A stretch of DNA of 64,000 bases. It comes from JAZDGX01 sp964482205 (GTDB lineage: Bacteria > Eisenbacteria > RBG-16-71-46 > CAIMUX01 > WJJG01). Positions 16,886-24,627 of this stretch are shown here, piece after piece. Position 1 is the stretch's first letter, and every line of letters starts with the position of its first letter. The notes beneath the pieces are model-generated. The model was not told the DNA's origin. It worked only from the letters and a program-made list of their open reading frames with translations, and did no database searches. The stretch is from NCBI GenBank assembly GCA_964482205.1, contig CAYZWI010000001.1:1-64000 (forward strand). The letters are read 5' to 3'. The translations under genes were made by a program, and so were the position numbers.

Positions 16886-17992
16886 GTGCCAGAAAGCTCG
16901 GATCCGAAGGAGAAGCAGGCCGGCGCTCTCGACGCGATCGGCCTCACGCCCTTGTGGCGGGAACGCTTCGAGCCTTGCACCGCGCAGGGATGGGAGCCGG
17001 CGCGGGTCCTGCGCAGCGACCGGGGGAGCGCTCTGGTGGCATGCGAGGCAGGAGTCGTGCGCGCGCAGGCGGCCGCGAGCCTGCTGAAAGCCGCGCGCGG
17101 GCCGATCGACTTACCCGTCGTGGGCGATTGGGTGGCCCTCTTCAAGCCCGCCGATCTGGATGTCCCGCGCATCGAAGCGGTCCTTCCGAGAACGAGCGCG
17201 ATGGTGCGTGGCGATCCCGCCAAGGGGTCGCAGGTGCAAGTGCTCGCCGCCAACATGGACATCGTCTTTCTCGTGCAACCGATCGTCAACGGCCCGAACC
17301 TGCGGAGAATCGAGCGCGAGCTCGCGCTGGCCTGGGACTCGGGCGCGCTTCCCATCGTGCTCTTGACCAAAGCGGATCTCTGCGCCGACGCGCAGGAAGC
17401 GCGGGCGGAAGTGGAAGCGATCGCGCCCGGGGTGGAAGTGCTTGCCTTCAACGCGCTCGACCCCGACCAAGTCGCCGCGATCCTCCCGCGTCTTCGAGAC
17501 CGGCGGACGGCGATCGTGATCGGCCCTTCCGGCGCGGGCAAATCGACGATCATCAACACTCTGCTGGGCGAAGAACGGCAGGCCACGCGCGAAGTGCGGA
17601 TGAGCGACGGACGCGGGCGGCACACGACGGTGGTGCGCGAGTTGATCGCGCTTCCCAGCGGAGGGCTGCTCATCGACACGCCCGGCTTGCGCTCGATCGG
17701 GCAGACGGGCTCGGAGGAGGGGATCGCGGGGGCGTTTCCGGACGTCGAGGAGCTGGCCGCCGGATGCCGCTTTCGCGATTGCACGCATCAGGACGAGCCG
17801 GGTTGCGCGGTGCACGCGGCCGTGGACTCCGGCCAGCTCGCGGCCGAGCGTCTCGCGAGCTATCACAAGCTCGTACGCGAGGCGAAGGCGGCCGCGCGCA
17901 AGACCGACGCGCGTCTGCGCGCCGAGGAAGCGCGCAAGTGGAAGATCATCCACAAATCCGCCAAGGAGCTGTACAAGCGCCGGGGGCATTGA
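16886..17992 (+). CDS. rsgA: Ribosome small-subunit-dependent GTPase RsgA
   Basis: RsgA is a circularly permuted GTPase that helps late maturation of the 30S subunit. The OB-fold N-terminus is followed by G4 LLTKADL, then G1 GPSGAGKST near residue 213, G3 DTPG, and a C-terminal zinc knuckle CRFRDCTHQDEPGC. This G4-G1-G3 order is diagnostic. The start is taken as GTG 16886, preceded by AGAGGTGG, giving 368 residues. A TTG at 16820 would add 22 residues. The gene lies 141 bases after the Clp/RF fusion gene on the same strand, so the two may share a transcript and a ribosome-related role. Confidence 0.9.
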   Translation: MPESSDPKEKQAGALDAIGLTPLWRERFEPCTAQGWEPARVLRSDRGSALVACEAGVVRAQAAASLLKAARGPIDLPVVGDWVALFKPADLDVPRIEAVLPRTSAMVRGDPAKGSQVQVLAANMDIVFLVQPIVNGPNLRRIERELALAWDSGALPIVLLTKADLCADAQEARAEVEAIAPGVEVLAFNALDPDQVAAILPRLRDRRTAIVIGPSGAGKSTIINTLLGEERQATREVRMSDGRGRHTTVVRELIALPSGGLLIDTPGLRSIGQTGSEEGIAGAFPDVEELAAGCRFRDCTHQDEPGCAVHAAVDSGQLAAERLASYHKLVREAKAAARKTDARLRAEEARKWKIIHKSAKELYKRRGH

Positions 17993-18044
17993 GGGTCTCC
18001 GGATACCCGCCCCACCAACACACCAAGCACGATGGGCCGATCGG

Positions 18045-19388
18045 TCAGGAAGCGGCGGCTTCCCTCCAGCGATAGATGCGCAAGGTGCCGGATACGCCGG
18101 GGGTCCACCCGCTGATCAGGTAGCCCGGCAACGAGGCCATGAAATCCGGATCGTAGGTGATGTCGGGGCCGCCCGTGCTGTGGAAGTCCCTCAGGCAGAT
18201 GAGCGCGCCGTAGAGGTGCAGGTTCGAGTTGATCGTGACGACGTCGCGCGTGACGTAGACGAGGGCGGGATGGGCCGCGGTGCCCAGATACGCGTGTGAC
18301 GTTCCGCTGCGCTCGAGGTCGTGGCAAATCATGCCGATTCCGTTCAACGGCTCGAATTTCACCTGTTTCACGGAGATTTTCGCCCCTCTCCAATCGTCGG
18401 TGTCCAAACGCTGCTCGGTCGTCGAGCCGACGAAGCGCGAATTGATCACCGTGGCGGGAATCGAGACCGTTCCGCCGTTGTCGAAATTGAGCGCTTGATA
18501 GAGGGCCCCGCTCGGGCCGAGAGGCTGTTCGCCGAAATTGACGACGATGGACTGGTCGCCGCTCGCCATCCGAAAGACGCCCGTCGTCGGATGGAAATAC
18601 TGCGTGATGCGCGCTGCCGTGTTGAAGTTGTAGGTGAAGGTCTTCGTGCTCGTGCTGTAACTCATGAGAGATGTCATGTTGGTCGTGCCGGTGATGTCGT
18701 TCATGTAGCGGTCGAAGATGCGCGCCTTGTAGGTGGACCCAACCTTCGTCCCCTTCACATAGTAGTAGGTCGCGTCCGGGAAGTGGTCGGGGTCTGTGTA
18801 GATGATGGGAGGCTGGAGCTCGAATCCTTCCGTGTAGCCTTCCTCGCTCACGATGTGCGGGTCGCCGTTGCCGTTGTTGCCGGCGGCATCTCCGTTCACA
18901 TGTGTGGGCCCTTCGATCGTCAGATTGCCGCCCACTTCCGCCGTTCCCGAGACGAAGAGCGGCATGTCGAAGCCGGTGGGAGGAAGATCCGCGATCGCCT
19001 CGATCGCCCGGTGCGCGGTGCCCACATGGCCTTCCGCCCGCAGACGAACGGGCGCGTGGAGTTGCGGCAGGCCGGGCAGGCTCGTGTCGGAGATGGCGAG
19101 ATCGTAGGTGGCGGACGATCCCAGCTCCTCGAAAGCGACGGGCACATCGGTCCAGCCCTCGCGCCACGCCCGGTCTTCGAGCAACTTGGCGCGCGCCCGC
19201 TCGATCGCCCCTTCCGCGAGGTTGAACGCTTCGTGCGAGTGCTGCTGATGGAGCGCGCCCTTCGTCTCGTAGGACGCCATCGCGAACATCGAGGCGCACA
19301 CCGTGATCACGACCAGGATGAAGACCATCAGGGCGAGGAGCACGAATCCCTCCTCGCGCCCCGGTTTCGATGAAGAGGCTGGGAACAT
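18045..19388 (-). CDS. PilX-like type IV pilus/pseudopilus assembly protein
   Basis: The protein has 447 residues. The N-terminus EEGFVLLALMVFILVVITVC is a prepilin-like hydrophobic helix of the PilX type. It is followed by SHEAFNLAEGAIERARAKL, the usual sequence after that helix. The large remainder is beta-rich with no catalytic motif. It is the last gene of a three-gene minus-strand set (19949, 19401, 18045) with gaps of 12 bases or overlap, which is the arrangement of minor pilin operons. It probably primes pilus or pseudopilus assembly in the inner membrane. No pilus ATPase or PilC gene is in the window. Confidence 0.7.
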   Translation of the reverse strand: MFPASSSKPGREEGFVLLALMVFILVVITVCASMFAMASYETKGALHQQHSHEAFNLAEGAIERARAKLLEDRAWREGWTDVPVAFEELGSSATYDLAISDTSLPGLPQLHAPVRLRAEGHVGTAHRAIEAIADLPPTGFDMPLFVSGTAEVGGNLTIEGPTHVNGDAAGNNGNGDPHIVSEEGYTEGFELQPPIIYTDPDHFPDATYYYVKGTKVGSTYKARIFDRYMNDITGTTNMTSLMSYSTSTKTFTYNFNTAARITQYFHPTTGVFRMASGDQSIVVNFGEQPLGPSGALYQALNFDNGGTVSIPATVINSRFVGSTTEQRLDTDDWRGAKISVKQVKFEPLNGIGMICHDLERSGTSHAYLGTAAHPALVYVTRDVVTINSNLHLYGALICLRDFHSTGGPDITYDPDFMASLPGYLISGWTPGVSGTLRIYRWREAAAS

Positions 19389-19400
19389 GCGCGGTCCTCC

Positions 19401-19952
19401 TCAGAACTGGAAGTGGCGATTGCGCACGGCCGCGCGCGTCGCGAGCGCGACGGCGTTTCCGGAGTTGTCCGCGAGCTGCAAATCGATGCAGACGCTGGTC
19501 GTGTCTTCGTCGGGCGTGACGGTGAAGGCGGTGCAGGCTCGGGGAGTGAGGGCCGCTCCGTTCTCGCGCAGCGTGCCGGTTCCACTCGCGACGGTGCGCA
19601 TGAAGGTGTAGGTGAGGGCGCCGGTCTCGTCATAGGTCGAGAAGGCGGAAGGCGAAGTCACCACGAGCCGCTGCGACGCGCGCACCGCGCGGGCCATGCG
19701 CTCCAGCGATTCCGAGGCATTCTGTTGGAGCACGGTCTTGTCCACATTCCAGTCGAAGCCCCGCTTGTTGGCGAGCACGATGCGCCCGAGAGCGAGGACC
19801 ACGATGACCGAGATCATGCTGGCGACCGTGAATTCGATGATCGTCAGCCCCCGCCGGCCCCGGCCAGGCTCGCCAAGCCCGAGTGCGCCGCTGCTCTTCT
19901 CCTTCGCGCGCGCTCCGGCCGTGGGCCGGGCGCTTCTCAGGAACCCCATCAT
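19401..19952 (-). CDS. PilW-like minor prepilin
   Basis: The protein has 183 residues with a 35-residue basic leader and then RRG/LTIIEFTVASMISVIVVLA, a prepilin peptidase site with Gly at -1 and Glu at +5. The rest is a globular beta domain with two Cys (ACTAFTV and TSVCIDL) that could form a disulphide. The ATG overlaps the stop of the upstream prepilin gene (ATGA), showing translational coupling. The role is inferred as a minor pilin or pseudopilin. Confidence 0.75.
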   Translation of the reverse strand: MMGFLRSARPTAGARAKEKSSGALGLGEPGRGRRGLTIIEFTVASMISVIVVLALGRIVLANKRGFDWNVDKTVLQQNASESLERMARAVRASQRLVVTSPSAFSTYDETGALTYTFMRTVASGTGTLRENGAALTPRACTAFTVTPDEDTTSVCIDLQLADNSGNAVALATRAAVRNRHFQF

Positions 19953-20410
19953 GGCATGCCTCTCGCGAAGATCGTCATGGTCGTGTCGCCTCGCGTGACC
20001 GCCTGCCCGTTGGCGCGCGCCGTCCAGCGCACGATCAGGCGCAGGGAAGTGGCGTTGACCTCGGGCGTGCCCGGCTCCACGTCGTGCGACACCGTGAAGG
20101 TGCGCCCGTCCACGACATAATTCGTGTCGGCGAGGCCCGGCAGCGATTCGTAATGGTAGTCGCGGCGAATGTCGTCCAGTCGCGCCTGGGCAATCGCCGT
20201 GGCCCTGCGGCGGTCCTCCTCGTAATCGATCTGGATCCGCCCGCGCAAGACGACCTGCGCGATCCCCGAGAAGACGACGAGCAGCAAGAATGCGGCGACG
20301 AGCACTTCAATGAGCGAGACTCCCGCTTCGTCGATGCGGCGGGGGGTGATCGCGCATCCTTCGCCAAAGATGCGAGTCGCGCGGAAGCGATTCTGGAAAG
20401 GAATTCTCAA
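19949..20410 (-). CDS. PilV-like minor prepilin
   Basis: The protein has 153 residues. The class III signal is EAG/VSLIEVLVAAFLLLVVFSG, with Gly at -1 and Glu at +5, then the typical amphipathic stretch RATAIAQARLDDIRRDY. The start is a TTG at 20410 with a purine-rich run upstream, so the leader length is uncertain. It is the first gene of the three-gene prepilin operon. PilV-type proteins sit at the pilus tip complex with PilW and PilX. Confidence 0.7.
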   Translation of the reverse strand: MRIPFQNRFRATRIFGEGCAITPRRIDEAGVSLIEVLVAAFLLLVVFSGIAQVVLRGRIQIDYEEDRRRATAIAQARLDDIRRDYHYESLPGLADTNYVVDGRTFTVSHDVEPGTPEVNATSLRLIVRWTARANGQAVTRGDTTMTIFARGMP

Positions 20411-20852
20411 GAGACGATTCCCCCGACGGTTTCACGCCGCGTCACGCGCACAGTGATTACGCCTCGGCCTGCCTGTGGTTATCGGCATTTCCAAGCCGTT
20501 CCCGATGATTCCGCCTGGCCGATGAGGCGGCCGGTCGGGCCGGGCGCGCAGCAATCCACCGCCGGAAGGCGGTGGGGGAAACCCGGCAACGAGGGCAGCG
20601 GCGGGCACGGAAGCGATGCGCGACCAAACATGGCCGGTCGTGTCTTCCAGGAGTCGAATTCCATGCGGGCGTGAAAGCGCAAGCGGCCGCAGAGCAACCT
20701 GCTCCACGCCTCAGTCCGGGAAGGATCGCGTCTTCTGGTTGATTCGCGCCATCGGTCTCGAAGGGCCGTCTCTGGGGGCGGCGAGGATCTCACTCAAGGG
20801 TCACTAGCGCGAGCGCGCCTGGGCGATTCGCGTCTCATGGCATCCACGCGGC
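20411..20852. other. Intergenic region, no supported gene
   Basis: This 442-base stretch separates two minus-strand operons. The open frames in it are short, Arg/Pro-rich and lack ribosome sites. I see no RNA gene or convincing hairpin. It presumably holds the promoter of the prepilin operon. Confidence 0.5.
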
Positions 20853-22766
20853 TCATGGGGAGTCGGGCGCGACTCCCATGGCGCGCAATCGCTGAAGCGC
20901 GTCCGTATAGCCCGGCTGGATTTGAAGGGCGATGTTCCATCGCTCGATCGCTTCTTCCGTCTTGCCCGCGCGCACGAGCGCATCTCCGAGATCCACGCGA
21001 TAGCCCGCCTGGCGGGGGTTGAGCTGCGTCGCGCGCTCGAAGGCGGCCAGCGCGCCCGCATCGTCGCCGCCTTCGCGGCACGCGAGCGCGAGGGCGTACC
21101 AGGTGATCGCGGAGCCGGGCATGCGCGCGAGCGCCTCGCGATAGGCCGCCACCGCCTCGGCATTCCGGCGCAAGTGATAGAGGACGACTCCCCGGCTGTG
21201 CCATGCCTCTCCTGATGCGGGCGAGTAGCGAATCGCTTCGTCGTAGTCCGCGAGGGCGAGGGAAAGCTGGCCGGCGTTCATGCGGCGAACGCCCATTTGA
21301 AACGCATCGAACGCTCTGGCCTTGTCGGCGGGATAGGCGGAAGGCAAGAGTTGAAGCGCGATTCCCGCCGCTGCCGCGCCTGCCAGGGCGATCCCGCGCA
21401 GGCGGCCGGCGCGCTGCCAGAGGAAGAGCGCTCCCACGGCGGCGAGGCCGAGAAGGCCGGGAACGACGGGGATGCGATAGCGTCCGGTCGCGAAGAACAG
21501 CACGGTCTGGATCCATCCCGTGAGAAGGAGCGCGATCCAGGGATAGAGCGAGGCGATCGTTTGTGGGCGGGCCGCCGAGGTTTCGCGCGCGCGCGCCTTG
21601 CTCGATCGTGCGCAGAGCGTCGCCGCGCCAAGGAGCACGAAGGGCAAGAGGATGCCGAAGCGCAGGAAGGCGACGCGCAGCGGCGGCGAGGATTCCGCGA
21701 GAATCTGGAAGTCGTCCACCTGCGGCACTTCGCGCGGCGAGAAATACAACAGCGTCTTGCGCGCGATCAGGAAGAGCTCACGGCCCGGTTGCTCGCGCAC
21801 GAAGGAGGCGGCCCGCTCGCGCCAGTATCGCGACGCTTCGACCAGGGTCAGGCGTCTGCCCGTGAGCAGCGCAGCGGAATGCGCGCCGGTCGGGTCTTGA
21901 TTGAGGTCGAGGTCGGAGGGCTCGCTGAAGATGCCGCGCGAAGTCGGATTGTGGCCGACATAGAGATTCAGTCCGCCATTGAGGGTCATGATCTGCAACC
22001 GGCCCGTCGCGCGCGTCTGCGAGATCGTCTGCGGCAGAAGGGGAAGACAGGCGCCGATGATGACGAGCCCGACGACCAGCGCGCGACCGGCCGCACGCGA
22101 GGGCTCGCCCGGGTCGGCGGAACGGCGGGCGCGGAGCAACAGTCCGGCGATCGCAAAGAGCGGCAGGAGCAGGAAGGTCCCGCGCCCCACGGCGAGAACG
22201 CCGCAGACGAGGCCGAAGGCGAAGGCCCGCGCGAGCGCGCCGGTGCGCGCGGGGCTGCCGCCGATGGCGTGCGCCGCCGGGGGAACCGCGCGCCCATCAG
22301 GCCACAGCCACAAGGCCGCGCACGCGAGACAGAGGAGGATCGATTCCATCAGGACGAGGTTTTCCATCCCCAGCACGGGACCGTAGAGCACATAGAGCGA
22401 GCCGGCGAGGATCGCGCTCGACGAACCCAGCCAGCGCCGGGCCGCGAGCAGCAGGAACGCGAGGGCCGCGCACCCCAGCAGGGATTGCGCGATCTGGATG
22501 GCAAGCACCGAGGGCCCCGCGATGCGCACGAGTCCGCTCAGCAGGACGGGATAGAGGGGACTGAAGAAGTGCGGCGATTCCGGCCAGCCCTCTCCGCGCG
22601 CCAGCATTCCGGCGACATCGAGGTAGTAGCGGCTGTCGAGAATCGGATCGGCGATGCGCAGATTGCGAGCGAGTGAAGCGACGCTCCAGGCTCGCAGGCC
22701 GAGGGCCGCGAGAAAGAGTGCGACGATCGCCCAAACGCGGCTGCTGCCTGCGGTGTTCAGCCGCAT
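20853..22766 (-). CDS. GT39/PMT-like membrane glycosyltransferase with C-terminal TPRs
   Basis: About 637 residues from ATG 22766; a GTG at 22862 would add 32. The first 480 residues form around ten hydrophobic segments. An early loop carries RIADPILDSRYYLDVAGML, the acidic loop-1 type of ArnT/PMT (GT-C) enzymes, which transfer sugars from polyprenyl phosphates at the outer face of the inner membrane. The last 150 residues are four TPR units, for example ALADYDEAIRYSP and AVAAYREALARMPGS. Position next to the O-antigen ligase, MsbA and GT4 genes supports a surface-glycan role. The acceptor cannot be predicted. Confidence 0.7.
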   Translation of the reverse strand: MRLNTAGSSRVWAIVALFLAALGLRAWSVASLARNLRIADPILDSRYYLDVAGMLARGEGWPESPHFFSPLYPVLLSGLVRIAGPSVLAIQIAQSLLGCAALAFLLLAARRWLGSSSAILAGSLYVLYGPVLGMENLVLMESILLCLACAALWLWPDGRAVPPAAHAIGGSPARTGALARAFAFGLVCGVLAVGRGTFLLLPLFAIAGLLLRARRSADPGEPSRAAGRALVVGLVIIGACLPLLPQTISQTRATGRLQIMTLNGGLNLYVGHNPTSRGIFSEPSDLDLNQDPTGAHSAALLTGRRLTLVEASRYWRERAASFVREQPGRELFLIARKTLLYFSPREVPQVDDFQILAESSPPLRVAFLRFGILLPFVLLGAATLCARSSKARARETSAARPQTIASLYPWIALLLTGWIQTVLFFATGRYRIPVVPGLLGLAAVGALFLWQRAGRLRGIALAGAAAAGIALQLLPSAYPADKARAFDAFQMGVRRMNAGQLSLALADYDEAIRYSPASGEAWHSRGVVLYHLRRNAEAVAAYREALARMPGSAITWYALALACREGGDDAGALAAFERATQLNPRQAGYRVDLGDALVRAGKTEEAIERWNIALQIQPGYTDALQRLRAMGVAPDSP

Positions 22767-23214
22767 GACGATGGGCTCAACGACATCGGGCCTCCGGCTC
22801 GCATGGCTCTCCTTGCGCGCGTTCGATGGCAGTGCCGCGCGTTCCGCGACATCTTCCCGCACGTCTCCGATGCCGCGCTCGATGAACTCTCCAGGCAGAA
22901 AGGGATTCTAGACGCCGCGTCGTTTCCTTTCCATCACCCAGGTTCTCTTTGCGCGGACCGCGCATTCGAGGATCGCGCCTGATCGCCATTGCGGTCGCGC
23001 AAGGCGGGAACGAGCGGGCGAACGCGGCGCAGCCCGGATCGTGCGGTCCTGTTGTCCGCCGCCCTGGCGGACGCTATACTGCCGCCTTTCCGCCTCCTTC
23101 GGTGGATGGCAGTCCTGCCTCATGGGGCGCGCAAACGACCGCCAATTCAGCACGCAACTTCCGAAGGTTGCGGGCTCGCTCCATTGCGAGGCAAGGCCCG
23201 GCAACGAGGAATCG
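22767..23214. other. Divergent intergenic region
   Basis: This stretch lies between the outward-facing GT39-like and O-antigen ligase genes. It contains one good promoter on the plus strand (23052-23080). No open frame here looks like a real protein, and I see no RNA gene. Confidence 0.5.
23052..23080 (+). promoter_or_regulatory. Candidate sigma-70-type promoter for the glycan export operon
   Basis: TTGTCC at 23052-23057 and TATACT at 23075-23080 are separated by exactly 17 bases. Transcription would start near 23087 and read through the O-antigen ligase, msbA and GT4 genes, which overlap each other. Confidence 0.5.
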
Positions 23215-24627
23215 GTGGAACGCGATATCGCAGGCGCATCGGCTTCGAGGACGGCGCCCGCGTGGCAAGGCCGCGCGACGGCCGCTTGCGTGCTGCTCTT
23301 CGCCGCCGCGGCTCCCTGGTCGATCGCCGCCGCCCAGAGCGCGGTCGTCCTGCTCGCGGTGCTTCTTCTCGTCACGACGGTCGCCGCCTGGGCGCGATGC
23401 CGCCGCGCGCCATGGAGAGAGGAGACCTTTCGCCTTCCGCCGGCCCTCGTGCTCGTGCTGGTCTTCCTCCTCGTGCAAGCGCTTTCGATTCCGCTGGGCA
23501 TTCATCCCGCCCATTCCCTGCGTTGCTTTCGCGGATCGTGGGTCATGCTCTTCGCTTTCGTCTTCACCATCGCCTTGTCCGACGGTGTGCGCGGGCGAGC
23601 GCTGCGATGGTTCGTCGTCAGCGCCGCCTTGGCGGGCCTCTACGGCGGAATCCAGCATTTCACCGGACTCACTCTGCCTGGAAAACGCCTGGAACTCCTG
23701 GGTGGCGGCTTCATCGCAGTCGGCACCTTGGGCCATCACTTGAGCTACGCCGGCGTGCTGCTGCCCGCCTTCTTCGTGGCCCTGGGCCTCTTCGTCGACG
23801 CGCGCGCCGCCGCATTCCCGCGCGAGACGGCATCGCCGCCCGAAACGCAGCGCGGCGTGGCCTTCACCCGGCCCGCCTTCTTCGGCGCGTCGCTTCTTGG
23901 CCCGCGACGCTCCTGGTTCTGGGCCGCCGCCATGCTTCTCATCTTGCTGGGCGTGGTGATGAGCTACGCGCGCACCGCCTGGGTGGGGATGATGGCCGGT
24001 CTCCTCCTGCTCGGGATCGTGCGCGGCCGCCGGGCTCTCCTGTTCATCATGGCCGGAATGGTCGCCCTTGGAATAGCGGCAGCCCTGCTCGAGCCGCAAT
24101 TGCTCGCCAGAGTCGGGTCGATCGGGCATCACCTCTCCGCCGGCGATGAATCCCAGGATTCCGCGCGCGTGCGGCTCTGGTTGACTTCGCTGCGCATGGC
24201 GGCCGATCATCCCTGGATCGGCGCGGGTCTCGGCAGCTTCGGCACGCTCTTCGAGCGCTACCGGATTCCCGGCGCATACATGTCGATCGCGCATCCGCAC
24301 AGCGATCCTTTGAATGTGCTCGTGGAGACCGGCGCCGTGGGGCTGGCCGCCTGGGCGGGAATCTGGATCGCGTTCTTCGGCGCGCTCGCTTGCGTCTGCC
24401 GGAGGGCGAGAGGCGAGGGGTCGGCCTTGCCCGCCGCTTTGGGCGCCGCGGTTGCGGCCTTGCTCGTCGGCGGTCTGGGACAGTGTTTCAGCACCGACGA
24501 GAAAGTGGCCCAGGTCTGGTGGTTCGTGACCGCGGCGGGGCTGCGCGAAGCCGAGGCCTGGCGGCAGCGGAGTTCGGAGACGCCGCGGTCGGCCAAGGAG
24601 ATGCCATGGGCGTTCGCGCGACATTGA
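23215..24627 (+). CDS. O-antigen ligase/polymerase-family membrane protein (Wzy_C)
   Basis: About 470 residues with ten or more transmembrane helices. The start is taken as GTG 23215 with GAGGA 6 bases upstream; upstream codons in the same frame do not look like protein. The Wzy_C/WaaL core is seen as DSARVRLWLTSLRMAADHPWIGAGLGSF followed by a periplasmic stretch ending HPHSDPLNVLVETGAVGLAAW, where the conserved His of this family lies. Such enzymes transfer undecaprenyl-linked glycan to lipid A-core or to protein, or polymerise it. The gene overlaps msbA by 22 bases, so it is the first gene of an operon. Confidence 0.8.
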   Translation: MERDIAGASASRTAPAWQGRATAACVLLFAAAAPWSIAAAQSAVVLLAVLLLVTTVAAWARCRRAPWREETFRLPPALVLVLVFLLVQALSIPLGIHPAHSLRCFRGSWVMLFAFVFTIALSDGVRGRALRWFVVSAALAGLYGGIQHFTGLTLPGKRLELLGGGFIAVGTLGHHLSYAGVLLPAFFVALGLFVDARAAAFPRETASPPETQRGVAFTRPAFFGASLLGPRRSWFWAAAMLLILLGVVMSYARTAWVGMMAGLLLLGIVRGRRALLFIMAGMVALGIAAALLEPQLLARVGSIGHHLSAGDESQDSARVRLWLTSLRMAADHPWIGAGLGSFGTLFERYRIPGAYMSIAHPHSDPLNVLVETGAVGLAAWAGIWIAFFGALACVCRRARGEGSALPAALGAAVAALLVGGLGQCFSTDEKVAQVWWFVTAAGLREAEAWRQRSSETPRSAKEMPWAFARH

